From contig WBZZ01003758.1 of NCBI GenBank assembly GCA_019918135.1, positions 106,001-170,000 of the forward strand: a DNA stretch of 64,000 bases. Reading direction: 5' to 3'. This document shows positions 9,089 through 20,009 of this stretch, in pieces. Numbering within the stretch: the stretch's first letter is position 1; the number at the start of each line of letters is the position of its first letter. This DNA is from Paulinella micropora. Its lineage: Eukaryota; Cercozoa; Imbricatea; Euglyphida; Paulinellidae. The position numbers were made by a program, and so were the translations under genes. A model generated the notes under the pieces. It searched no databases and had not been told where the DNA came from. It saw only the letters and a program-made list of their open reading frames with translations.

Positions 9089-10783
9089 TATCTGGCCTGG
9101 CGCCAGTGGGTGCTGCTCGAGGCCTTTACGCACGGCGAGGCGCGCCTCGCCCCCGGCCAGCCCTTCTGCGACCGCCTGGACCTGCCGCTGTGGCGCACGG
9201 AGCCCGTGCTCGCGCTCGGTGCCTCGCACGCCTGCGCCGTGCCCCTGTGCCCGCTGCCGCTGGCCCCGGGCTTCGACTGGGCCGCCGCGGCGCGCGCCGC
9301 GGCGCCCGCCGGCGCCGCCTGGTGGGCGGGCTCGGCCGCGCCCGACGTGCCCGAGGCCGCCCTGCGCCGCGACACGACCCAGACCCCCTGCGGCTGGAGC
9401 CGGGGGGTGTGCCTGGCCGGCCCGGGCCGCTGCGAGTGCGACCCGTACTTCCAGACCCGGCCCAACACCGAGGTCGTGAACCTGGTGTACTCCGCCGACG
9501 GCCGCGCCCGCGTGCCGCGCTCGTTGCGCGAGGACGCGTGCGGCGTCGACGTGCGCCAGACTTGTTACAGCGACGCGCTCGGCGCCGACACGGCCTGCAA
9601 GGAGGAAGACGACCCTCGGTATTGCACGGCGTTGCCCGCCCAGGGCTTCGTGGACAACGGCTACACCAGCTACCCGGGCGGCTACCCCGCATCCTGCACC
9701 GTCCCGCCCCCGGGCTGCTACTACGCCGCCGAGGGCCGGGCCTGCCAGCGCGCCAGCGCCCGCGCCGCCGACCGCCGCGAGTGCTTCAGCTGCGAACTGC
9801 CCCGCCTCAACCTGCGCAGCACGGCCGGCCAGGCCACGGGCCAGTGCCAGGCCACCGCAGCGAGCGGGCCGCCCCGCTGCGCCTGCGAGCCGGGCTTCTT
9901 CGGCGCCTACTGCGAGTACGTCACGGTCGACGAAGGCTGCTTCAGCTCGCGGCTCGTGCGCGAGGGGCGCAGCGACTGTGCCTGGAACTGGTACCTGGGC
10001 CAGTGGGAAAAGCTCGGCGAGTCCAACATCGACGCCGACCTGCTCGTCCCCGGCTCGCGCCTCTTCCCGCAACGCCAGTGCACCCTGCCGGCCTGCTCCG
10101 GCCGCGGCTACTGCGTGCAGGAGCGGGCTTTTCCGGACCTCGCGCACGACTTCGACGCACTGCCGCCCCTCGGCGGCTTCAGCTACCGGGTGTACCCGTC
10201 GCAGCTGCCCGGCTACGCCGACAACTACCGCGCCGAGGCGGAGGCCAATCGCACCAGGTACGCGCGCTCGCTGGCGCAGCGCTGCGTGTGCGAGCCCGGC
10301 CGCGGCGGCCGTTTCTGCGAGCACCGGCCGTGCGCGCCGGCCTGCCACGAGTCGGCGGCGTGCCTCGAGGACGTCGGCGGGCCGTCCTTCTGCGTCTGCC
10401 CCCGGGACGGCCTGGGCGTGTGCCTGCGGGCCGAGAACAGCACCTGCCGCTGTTACAGCGAACGCCACCCGGAGCTGGCCGAGCGCGCGAGAACGTGCGG
10501 GGCCAGCACGCGCAGCCGGCTGGTGCGGAGCCAGGCCGGCGCCTGGCGCTGTGAGTGCCTGGCCGGGTTCGAGTACGCCGCGCCCGCCGACGGCTGTGTC
10601 CCGCTGCCCGCCGGCCCGGCCCCCAGCCCGACACCCGGCCCGGCCGGCGGCAGTGCCAGCGGCAGCCCGCCGCCGGGCGCCACCCCTAGCCCCTGCGGCG
10701 GCCCGGCCCCGCTGGCGGGCTGGCAGCTCCTGCTGCCCAGGCACCTGTGGCCCAGCGCCTCGCCCGCCGCGTGCCAGGCCTGA
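9089..10783 (+). pseudogene. EGF-like Cys-rich protein, 5'-truncated
   Basis: An open frame of about 565 codons enters at the 9,088 breakpoint and has no ATG near its start (the earliest alternative codon is GTG at 9,110), so its 5' end was probably lost. The product is very rich in cysteine and Gly/Pro. It contains EGF/laminin-like elements with the typical CxCxxGxxGxxC ending (CACEPGFFGAYCEY and CVCEPGRGGRFCEH), sequons (NRT, NST), and a Pro/Ser/Gly-rich C-terminal tail. EGF-like repeats imply a secreted or virion-surface adhesive protein. There is only one copy in the window. Confidence 0.65.
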
Positions 10784-11033
10784 AACACCCGGCCCCGCAC
10801 CAGCCGGAGGAGGAGGCCGCGGGGGCGAGCGGACAGGGCCAGAGCAGGCCCTCCCCTGACCCACCACCGGCGGGGGAAGAAAGAGGCGGGGAAGGGAGGG
10901 GAGAAGAAGGCGTAGCTCTCCACACTCGGCGGCGTTAGCAAAGTAGCAAAGCTTCGACGGGCCCCCCCCCGCAAACCCTTCCTTCCTGTCCCCTCCTTGC
11001 CAGGATTAAAGGAGCTCGCAACCTCGCAGCAGG

Positions 11034-12047
11034 ATGTCAAGCCCCGGCAGCAAGCCGCAGGCCTGCGGCCAATGTGAGATTGTGCCGGCCCAGCACCGAG
11101 ACGCGTACACTGCCACGGGAATCGTGTCTATAGTCTTGGCCGAAAAGAAAGACTCGACGCGCGTAGTTCTGATCGGAGAGCGCCATGTTGACCACGACGA
11201 AGTGTTGACAGACGCACAAAAGGCCGCGGTCGCCAAGTTGTTAAAAGCGCTGGTGAAATGGTCACGATGGGGCAGTACTAAGCGGTGGACGTTGATCTAC
11301 GAACAGTCGGATGCCAACATACAGTTGCGGTCGCAGACAATTGATCTGTCAAGCCCCGAGTTCAGCGACGTTCCCTTCTGCCTTGACGCAGGCCTTTGTA
11401 GTCTGACAGCCTCCGTCGCCAAAATGCCCAGATTCTCGTCCGCGGGCCTACAGCTAACCAGGGGATTCGCTAAAGCAGAGCAGGCGAGCTTGCTACCTGG
11501 TGACGCTCGGTACCTGGCCAAGACGTACCAAACTACGAATGGTGCTGAAGAAGCCAAGACGTTCACCTGCTTCCATAGCTTCGGCAATATACCATTTAGA
11601 TTGTTTAACCCCCGGGCAAGGCAAGATTCCCTGGCTATGCTCGAGTATTGGGAACGATGGACAGGCGGCGTTGAGCCCCGACATTCTCCGGAAGACCTGG
11701 CAGCGACAGCAATGGTCGCACGCGGCGAATTCAGACATTCCGTAGAAGCCTGGGCCGAGGCGTTGCAAAACCTCGAGCAGAGAGAACGAGTCCGCCTACT
11801 GACAAGTCTGCACCGAGCCGTGGCAGATCTAAAGCAAAAAGCAACCAAGGCTAGGGACGCAGATACTTTGTACCTGGAGGTGTGCAATCTGGTCCTGGAG
11901 GTCTATACCGCGGCGTCCGTGCTGCGGTGCAAGCAACCCGCGCTCGTCTATACGGGTGGTGGACACACTGGGTCCATCGTCAAGCTGTTGGAATCGAGTG
12001 GTTTGCTAACTGTGATCGACACGCTGCCAGTCCAGCGCCAAGAATGA
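11034..12047 (+). CDS. Conserved-looking protein with GERH and GGGHTG motifs
   Basis: ATG at 11,034, 337 residues, intact. An N-terminal VVLIGERHVDHDE and a C-terminal ALVYTGGGHTGSIVKLL frame a mostly helical middle. This arrangement (a strand ending in GE-x-H near the N-terminus and a G-G-x-H strand near the C-terminus) resembles TraB/ChaN/EreA-like folds, where such His/Glu residues sit in the active or metal site; I make that link by pattern only. Similar His-motif proteins of unknown role occur in giant viruses. Base composition is visibly less G+C rich than its neighbours, suggesting a different history. It ends convergently with the fibre gene; TATTAAA at 12,181 is a likely 3'-end signal. 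Confidence 0.6.
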   Translation: MSSPGSKPQACGQCEIVPAQHRDAYTATGIVSIVLAEKKDSTRVVLIGERHVDHDEVLTDAQKAAVAKLLKALVKWSRWGSTKRWTLIYEQSDANIQLRSQTIDLSSPEFSDVPFCLDAGLCSLTASVAKMPRFSSAGLQLTRGFAKAEQASLLPGDARYLAKTYQTTNGAEEAKTFTCFHSFGNIPFRLFNPRARQDSLAMLEYWERWTGGVEPRHSPEDLAATAMVARGEFRHSVEAWAEALQNLEQRERVRLLTSLHRAVADLKQKATKARDADTLYLEVCNLVLEVYTAASVLRCKQPALVYTGGGHTGSIVKLLESSGLLTVIDTLPVQRQE

Positions 12048-12263
12048 GTGTCCGGGTGTGTCAGGGTGAGCCACGAGTGAGCCACGAGTGGTCGCGCGGG
12101 AGGCCAGCTGTCGGCCGCGGGGCCCGGCGTGCCAGTGTCCACCAGTCGTGATCGGCCCGACCCCGAGGCTTGGCAGCTCTTATTAAACCCAGTCAATTTG
12201 CGCAGTGGTGCTACGCTCGGGTACAGAATTTTTTAATAACCCCTGGGCAGGGCCGTGCCGGCA

Positions 12264-13972
12264 CTAGGCGGCGAGTTCGGTGACGGTCACCAAGGTCTGT
12301 CGGCCGGGGGCCGTCATGTAGTTGTTGGCGCCCTGCGTGATGCCGTTCACCTGCAGCCACACGCACCACCCGGCCGGCACATCGAGTACGCCCGCGAGAC
12401 TGAGCGAAGCGCCGTCCCCCCAGGCGGTGGCGCCGTCCCCGCGAGCACTCGCGGCTAGCCAGCCCGGCCCCTGGTAGAACGAGGGGTCAGGCGGGCCGGC
12501 CCAGTCCGAGAGACCAAAGCCCGCCTCAAACGCGAAGCCGCCCGGGTTGACGGGGTTCCGCAGCGCCAGCTGCGCCGTCAGTAGCCAGCGCCTGGTTGTC
12601 CCCCACGCGTTGCACCACCTCGTGTAATTGCCCGCCGACCAGGTAGAGTAGGTGATGCGCCCCGCGGTCGGGGTCACGAGCGGCGTGTCACTGACGAGCA
12701 CCCCAGCCGCCACGCCGGGCGTGAAGGTTTGGACAGCCGTGGACCCCCACTGGCCGGCAGTGAAGGTGACCGCGTCGATGGCCCCCGCGCTGTCGAGCTG
12801 CAGCAGCCGCGCCTGTGGGGGCAGCGACGAAGGCAGCAGCAGGTTGACACCGCCGCGGCTCGCAATCGTGCTCGAACCCACGCGCAGCAGCTGCTGGGTC
12901 TGCGCGATAGCGTAGTCGACGTACGCCCTGTTGACGACGCGCGTGGGCTCGGACGGCCACGCTATTTCTTCCCAATCAAAACGCACTTGCTTGAACAGAC
13001 AAGGGTGCTTCAGCGTCGGAAATCCAGTCAAGACCGCGTTAGCGTCAAAAATAGTCGGCACGAGCAACTCCACGTATCGAGCGGTGGCCGCGGTGGCGGG
13101 CTGCAGTGCATACCAGTACGCCGTGCTGCCAATCCACGTGTACGCGCTATCCTGTGCATGCCACACACTCCAGTCGACGCCATTGGGTGACGTGGCGGCG
13201 TACCAAGTGGTGGGCGCACCGTAAAAATCCAGGGCCCCACTAATGAGTCTAACTTCTGCTTTGAGGTAGTAACGCCGAAGCAGCACGGTCCGTCCAAAGT
13301 CGAGGCGGAGCCACTCGCCGGTGTAGTTGGTGCCAGAGTACAGCCTCGCGGCGTTGGACAAGTAGGCCAGTGACCTGTTCCAGACCAGTGCCGAGGACCA
13401 GTAGTTTTCGATCGGGCGCCCGTCACAACGTGCCACGTGGTGCCGAAAGCCCCGAACGCGTCTCCGTCCCGCGTAGCCTTGCCCGTGAAGGTGGTGCCGG
13501 TAGTGACAGTCGCAGAGGACGCGGACGCGACGAGCGGGGCGGGGGCCGTGTTGTTGGTCATGTTCAGGCTCGCGTTCACAAACACCGTCTGGTTCGGCAT
13601 GGAGGCCGGGAGCGGCAGGCTGTGCGCGTCCAGGGCATTGACGTGGGCCAGCAGTGCGGCCACGGTGGCGGCGCCCAGCTGGGCCGCCGTCACTTGGTGC
13701 GGGTTGTTGTAGTCGGCCAGGTGCGTCGGGCACACGCTCTGGCAGTCGGGCGGCGGTGGAGTGTGCGCGCTCAGGTTGTTGACGTGGGCCAGCAGCGCCC
13801 CCACGGTGGCGGCGCCCAGCTGGGCCGCGGACACTTGGTGCGGGTTGTTGTAGTCGGCCAGGTGCGCCGGGCACACGCTCTGGCAGTCGGGAAGGTACGG
13901 GCACAGCGCGCTGCACCGGAGCGCCAGCAGCAGCAGCCACCAGGGCCACCAGGCTAAGCTCGCTGGTGGCAT
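12264..13972 (-). pseudogene. Secreted fibre/adhesin: tail-fibre repeats plus discoidin domain (one frameshift)
   Basis: ATG at 13,970-13,972 is followed by a clear signal peptide (WWPWWLLLLALRCSALC). Two repeats of about 44 residues follow, each with DCQSVCP, LADYNNPHQV and AAQLGAATV; NPHQVTAAQLGA is typical of phage and virus tail-fibre repeats. Further on, a discoidin/F5-8C-like domain is visible (LSNAARLYSGTNYTGEWLRLDFGRTVLLRRYYLKA written here in part: WLRLDFG, RYYLKAEVRL). The C-terminal part is beta-rich, Gly/Ala/Thr-rich, like virion head-binding domains. The frame changes once near 13,430, where one base appears lost or gained. Predicted role: carbohydrate- or cell-binding surface fibre. 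Confidence 0.7.
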
Positions 13973-14292
13973 GGCTAGTGCTTGGTCGGGGTGTGCTGTC
14001 CCTGGCCACTAAATTTTTTGCTGGCTTTTCTGCAAAGGGCGGCTCGCGACGCGCACAGCCAGCCGAGGCGGCGGCGGCGGGGAGTCGGCGGCGGCGCCGC
14101 TTCCTTCCCCTGCCCGGCCCCCCCCCTCCCCTCCTCCCCCTCGCCTCCCTGCCCGGCACCCTCGGGCCTGGGCCACGCCGGCGCGGGCGGCCAGGCGGCC
14201 CCGCTGTCCACGCCTCCCCCCCTCCCGGCACTGGCGCCACTCCCGGCGTCGTCGTCGTCCCACGGGCACCCCGCACAGAAAAGCTCTCGCTC

Positions 14293-14727
14293 ATGTCGGT
14301 GGCCGACCAGGCAGGGGGCGCCGCGGAGCAGACCAGACAAGTGCAGTGCGCCGCGTGCACGGGGGCCTGTGTCGTGCTAGCCTCGGCGCTAGAGGTGTGC
14401 TCGCAGTGCCGGCGAGCGGAGCTGTACCTCTGCCCGCACAAGGGGTGCTTTGCCGACGTGTGCTTCGAGTGTGGCCTGCTGACACGGCCGCACGTCTGCC
14501 TCTCGAAATGCCTCACCGGGTGTATAGCCGGGCCGCCGGGCCCGGCGCGGCGCTGGCAGGGTTGGCGAGGAGCGCCCCGGCCCGCGCCGCCGACCGCGCC
14601 ACCAACCGCGCCGCCGGCCGGGGCGCCCGGCCTGCCCTGGTGGGTCCGCCAGGGCCCCGCGCGAGACAAGACCAGCTACCCAGAGACGCGCTCCGCGCAG
14701 CTGCGACCTGCTAGCGCGGCCCCCTAG
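14293..14727 (+). CDS. Small Cys-rich zinc-binding protein
   Basis: ATG at 14,293 (144 residues); the open frame reaches back to 13,966 but has no other ATG and overlaps the fibre gene start. Residues about 19-70 carry a dense set of Cys/His: CAAC, CSQC, CPHKGC, CFEC, HVC and CLTGC, spaced like two treble-clef or B-box/IBR-like zinc sites. The rest is Pro/Arg/Ala-rich and disordered. No family can be named. A regulator or ubiquitin-pathway factor is possible but unsupported. Confidence 0.5.
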   Translation: MSVADQAGGAAEQTRQVQCAACTGACVVLASALEVCSQCRRAELYLCPHKGCFADVCFECGLLTRPHVCLSKCLTGCIAGPPGPARRWQGWRGAPRPAPPTAPPTAPPAGAPGLPWWVRQGPARDKTSYPETRSAQLRPASAAP

Positions 14728-14830
14728 CGCGGCCCCTAGCGCTCGTGCACACTCGCGAGCCGAGACTCCGCCCCCGGCGCGGGAGGAAGGAGCCGACGCC
14801 CCCCCCAGTACCCTGGAGCGCACACCGTGC

Positions 14831-15590
14831 CCCCCTGACTCACACCCAAGTTAGTAATACTCCCCCCCTAACTCACACCGAGGTTAGCGTGCCTCTACCC
14901 CCTACGCTCACACCGAGGTTAGCGTGCCTCTACCCCCCTACGCTCACACCGAGGTTAGCGTGCCTCTACCCCCTACGCTCACACCGAGGTTAGTAGTACC
15001 TCTACCCCTACGCTCACACCCAAGTTAGTGGTACCTCTACCCCTACGCTCATGCCAAAGTTAGTGGTACACCCTCCCTACGCTCACACCCAAGTTAGTGA
15101 TACCTCTACCCCTACTCTCACACCGAGGTTAGTGTGCCCCCCCCTCCCTGACTCACACCGAGGTTAGTGTGCCCCCCCCCTCCCTGACTCACACCATAGT
15201 GGTACCTCTACCCCTACGCTCACACCAGGTTAGCGTGTCTCCACCCCCTACGCTCACACCGAGGTTAGCGTGTCTCCGCCCCTACGCTCACATCCCAGTT
15301 AGTGGTACACCCCCCCCACGCTCACACCGAGGTTAGCGTGTCTCCGCCCCCTACGCTCACACCCAAGTTAGTGGTACACCCCCCCACGCTCACACCGAGG
15401 TTAGCGCGTCTCCACCCCCTACGCTCACACCCAAGTTAGTGGTACACCCCCCCCTAACTCATACCGAGGTCCCAACCCCCTACGCTCACACCCAAGTTGG
15501 TGGTACCTCTACCCCCCTGACTCACACCCAGGTTAGTGATACCCCCCCCCCCCCTAACTCATACCGAGGTTAGCATGCACCCCCCTCTTC
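14831..15590. repeat. Minisatellite of about 22 units, 28-38 bp
   Basis: Units read CTCACACCGAGGTTAGCGTG + CTCTACCCCCTACG (type 1) or CTCACACCCAAGTTAGTGGTA + CCTCTACCCCTACG (type 2), interspersed. Unit length varies through the C-runs. Several units contain short inverted repeats around CACACCGAGG, for example ACGCT...AGCGT, CTAAC...GTTAG and CACAC...GTGTG. There is no coding potential. It lies downstream of the Cys-rich gene and upstream of the large LRR gene. Confidence 0.9.
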
Positions 15591-16171
15591 CCCCTCCCCT
15601 ACATCCACACAGAAGAAGAGAAGCGGCCCCTCTCCGCGCGGTACTCTGGACCTCACGCCCGTGCCCAGCCTCAGTCAAAGAGGAGGGCGCCCCCCTACGT
15701 TCAACCTGACTCCTACAGGACATTCTCATGCCCTGGCACTGGTGGAGACCGCAGAAGGCTGAAAACAGCCCCTCAGCGGAGCAACCCCTCCTGGCTGTCA
15801 CGCCTGTACCTCTGTTTAGTTTTACTTAAAGCCTTACCGGTGCTCCAGGCGCGCGTGTGGCGTGTCTGCGTTCGCGGCCTGCTTAGGGTGGTCCGAATCA
15901 TCCCTGCTCGTAGCTCCCCCTGGCAGTTAGCCAGGGACAACTATCGGAGGCACCTGCGCCGGTAGGCAACCGCCAATCAGTAGTAGCGACGGCTAGGCAG
16001 ACAGACCCCCCTGCTGCCTCCCTCTTCTTCTCTCTCTCTCTCCGTCTCTCCTCTCTCTCCCTCTCCCTCTCCGTCTCTCCCTCTCCCTCTCTCACATCTC
16101 TCTCTGCCTCTGCCACTACCCAGTGTCTCTGCTTTGGGAAGTAAAACAGGTGCCAGAGACACAAGCTAGCC
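15591..16171. other. Non-coding interval with CT-rich microsatellite
   Basis: No credible gene. A CT-rich tract (TCTCTCTC with CCGTCTCTCC interruptions) occupies about 16,018-16,105. The promoter of the large LRR gene should lie in the last 60-100 bases before 16,172, including GGGAAGTAAAACAGG. Confidence 0.6.
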
Positions 16172-19100
16172 ATGTCACACTCATGCGCTGTCTGCGGCAA
16201 GGCTAGGGACAAACGAAGACATTCACATCCTGCTCATCATCAGAGGAAGGACACAGCGATGTCTCAGCTCGCCGCAGAGGTCAAGACCTTCCTCGACCGC
16301 CCGTCGCAGCCGGCACTGGCGGTTGTGTACCCGAGCCTGTCCTACTCGCGAGAGGGCATGGCTTGGGTCACACGGCTCGGCCGGGGCGATCGTTTCCTGA
16401 ATGCATTGGATTTGGCTTCTGCGGACGGCAAGCGGCCACCAACGGACCTACGCGAATTACTACAGCCCGTGCCTGGTCATGAACAACCGAACCCCCGAGT
16501 ACGGAGCGCGGCGGGCCGGAATGCCGTGGAGCCGGACTTGGCGCACGTGCACATCCCACCCAATCTTTGCTTGAGCTTCAACGACCAAGATATACCAGAG
16601 GGTGACGACGACGGAAGGGCGCTGGTGGATCTCCTGTTGGCCGAAGCCTGGCCCAAGCTAGCTAACCACGGGATCTGGGAATTTGTAACCGCGAGCTTCA
16701 TCAGCAACGTCAAGATGCTGGTTTGCTTGCAGCAGTACAGGCAATCACAAGGGCTTGCGCGTACCCCGCTCCTCTCTGTCACCCTCGGCTTCCTTCCGAC
16801 TCCATTCAACGAGGCACTGGTGGAACTGCTGGAAGAGCTGGCTAGTGTTAACGTAGGCTGCTTACGTTTGGTGTTCGAGGAGGACTTTATGGAGGTAGAC
16901 TCGGGGGTCCTGGACTTGCTCTGGAATTCGATACCGCGGAGCTGCACTGAGCTGCAACTGAGCAACTACCCGGTAGTACGAGAGGCGGTGCAGGGGACAA
17001 CGGAGTACAGCTTTGCAGACTTCTGGAAGGCGCACCCTAACTTGGCAAAGTTGCGTTTGGGGGAGTATACAGACGATGACAGGGGCAGCGACATACTGCT
17101 CCGTGACCTCTTCACGGAAGAGGCGGCTGAGCAGGTCACGCAGTTAGAGGTCAATCCCTGGCGCGAAGCCTCCTTGCCTGCGCTGGGCAACCTGAAGAAA
17201 CTAAGGTGCTTGAACATCGTCGTAAACGCTCTCGACTCGCGCAGGATGGAGGACTGCGGGGCAGTGCTCACGAACTGCCAAAGACAGTCTGGAAGAGCTG
17301 ACGCTCCGGTACGAATTGTCGACTGCCCAGGCGCGACAAGAGCTGCAGACAAGAGTCCGCGACTGTAAGAAGCTTACGTCATGCACTCTGTCTATCAGAG
17401 AGGCGGACCTGCTCCGAGAGCAGAAAAGTCAGCCTTGTTGGCAAGACCTCAAGATACTGTGTATCTACGTAACCAAGGAAGAGGTTGGAGAGGGTGCCCC
17501 CCATCTGCTGCAGCTGTCGGACCTGCTGCGGGGTTGGTGTCCAGTGAACCAGCTGCAACAACTTACAATCTACGTCGTGCGATCCTCCCGATCACGAAGT
17601 TGCGAGCTCATGGCCACGCCAGAAGAATGGAGCGAAATGAAGAATCTGACCCGGTTGACGCTTAGCGGTTTTGGAAGTCTCTCCCACGCCCCTACAGCGC
17701 CGGAGCTATCAAGCCTGCGGTTGGAACACCTTGGCAAGCTGGCGTACGATCTGCAGCGGCGGCTGTTTGATCCCCAGGGGGGCAGAAATAAGCTGCAAGA
17801 GCTCGACCTCGACAACTGTACTTGGCTGACCGAGAGCTTTGTCCAGCGACGCCTAGCCGCGCTGCCAAATCTACAACGGCTGCGCCTGAGCAAGCGCACC
17901 TACGGCGAGTCGGACGAGTGGACCGCGTCTCTAGCCGTATTTAATGTAAACAGGAGACAGAAGGGGCTCCCGTCAGAGGTGGTGCTCGAACTCAGCAAGC
18001 ACTGCTTTTCCGAGCCGCAGCTAAGCAAGCTGATGGACAGCCAGACCCCCGTGTGGCTTACGCGACCGGGCTTTGACCCCAACGACTACACGCGGGGCGG
18101 CGGCCGGTCCCGCGATCAGAGGCGCCTGCCCGCCGCTCCAGCAGAGGCCAGGGAAAGCAGCACGAAATGGTTACTGGCCTTGTTCGGGGTTGGCACGCTC
18201 GAGGAACAAGGAGTGCAAACGCTTAGTGAGGAAGCCGCCGATCGCATACGACTGAGGTACCTACGGAGGTTACTCGACCTTAAGTGGCAGCGAGGCACTA
18301 GATTGGAGATCCCGGCTGACGCCACGCTCACGTTTAATGCCACCAACCTGTTTGGCCTCGTGGAAGAGAAACGCTGGCACAAGTTGCCTTGGTCGCAGCT
18401 GGCGCACCATCCGCGGTGGGCCTTCCTCTCGTCTGACTTTAGCCAGAACTGCCGCTTGCTCCACCAGGTGGCAAAGTCCTGGCGTAGCGACAGCCCTGCC
18501 TCCGCTTCTGTGCGAATAGGTTGTACTGGCACGGTCCCAACCCCGGAGGATCTGACGTGGCTATCGTCGCTGCCCATCCGTGGCCTGCACCTAGACTACA
18601 ACGACTCTGAACAGGCCCCGGCTTGGCGGTGGTACCAAGCGCCCCCGACGGTGCAGGAGCTGACCATCTCGGGCCTGGACTGGGCGACACACCGAGATCC
18701 GCCAGGAGTCGGTGGCGCTGCACTGCCATTGCTAAGCAGACTGGTGCTGAACGACTGCCGAGCACCCCCTCTGTCGCTGCTCCGGAAGCTCCCAGCAGGC
18801 GGTGCACTGGCGCTGAGTACGTGCAGCGGGCTACCCCCTTTGGACCAAAAGCTGAAGCCGTTGTCGGAACTGTGCCTGGTCTGCAGTGCTAACTCCAAGT
18901 ACCAGGGGGCAACCAAGTCCATGTGTAGATTCGCTAAGAAGGTGCTTGGGTTCTCTCACCCAACCCTGCGGACGTTTAAGTGTGAGGTTACTGACTGGTC
19001 AAGCGACGAGGCCCAAGCCCAGCGGGAGCAAAAACGGGTGGCGGAAGTGTACGCCCTGGTTGGGCGCTGCCAACAGCTGGCACAGCTCCAATTGACAGCG

Positions 19101-19778
19101 ATTAGTATACCAGACATGCTCGGCGACGGTTGTTATGATTTACCATGCCTTAAACAGCTGGAGGTCCTCTCGTTAGCGACGCCGCGTCCAGAACCGGGGC
19201 CAGTGTCCGACGTCCTGTGCGCGTTCCAACGAGGACCAACAACCACTCTGCGGGAGGTAGACTTAAGTGCCACCAGTGTTACCCTGGGGTCGAGCTACCG
19301 ACGCCTGGAGCTGCAGCAGGCTGGTTGGACTCGCCTGCAGGGAGCGGAGAAGCTGAGCCTCTCTGACTTCGACGTGGTCAAGGGCACAATACCGCCAATG
19401 CCAAAACTAGCCGACCTGGCAATAGACGATACCTACCTGTCTTACCCTCAGCTGCAGACATTGCTCCAGCCGCCGTTGCAAGTGCTAGCCGTGAGGCTGG
19501 ACAGGTTTCAAGAGGCTGTTTGGTTCGACGGGACCGTCCTGGTGGAGCTGGTGGCGGAGATCGAGACCCTGCGGAAATTATCGTTGTGCTTGGAGAAATC
19601 GGACCCGGAGTGGTACCAGCTCCTGGTGGATTTTCAGCGGATTAGAAAAGACAGAGGCTTTGCCCCCGTGGACATTGACTGGTATTACCGGTCGGATACA
19701 ATCAACAGAGAGGCGATAGAAGCTCTTACCGTAGAGCTGCGAGGAAGGTTTCACCCGGTAGAGCTATTTCCCGAGTAG
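16172..19778 (+). pseudogene. Giant LRR protein, about 1,200 residues (one frameshift)
   Basis: ATG at 16,172. The N-terminus has CAVCGKARDKRRHSHPAHH, a possible CCHH zinc site. Then come two long open frames, 16,172-17,368 and one open from about 17,280 to 19,778, overlapping where the protein-like sequence switches frame near 17,275; a single indel there would join them. The product has many degenerate leucine-rich repeats (LTRLTLSGFG, LQELDLDNCTWL, LQRLRLSKRTY, LREVDLSATSVTL). There is no transmembrane segment. Lower G+C than the duplicated blocks. LRR giants of this kind are usually protein-interaction scaffolds; a link to the F-box/LRR proteins is inference. Confidence 0.7.
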
Positions 19779-20009
19779 CCAAGCCCAGTCTGTGTCAAGT
19801 AAATCCCCTGGGGCAGCCTACTCCAGCTAGCCTAGCTTAGCCCACGTGCGTGCGTGTGCCGGCACAGCCCCGCCCGGCCGTGAACACCGGCCCGTCGTCG
19901 GAGCCGCCGGCCGGTGAACCCCTCCGGACCGGTAGGGAGCAGAGGCGAGCTATCTTCCTTTTAATTTCAGGCACACGGCGACGGCCAAGCGCGGGCTCGA
20001 GAGCCCCGC

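Noticed and set aside
9062..10867. 601-codon minus-strand frame
   Set aside because: Antisense to the Cys-rich EGF-like frame, with Ala/Gly/Arg-rich product and no motifs.
12264..14669. One 801-codon minus-strand frame
   Set aside because: Only its part below about 13,430 is protein-like. The upper part is antisense to the Cys-rich gene and lacks the signal peptide, which lies in another frame starting at 13,972.
14831..15590. CRISPR array
   Set aside because: Units abut with no unique spacers and vary in length through C-runs, so it is a minisatellite.
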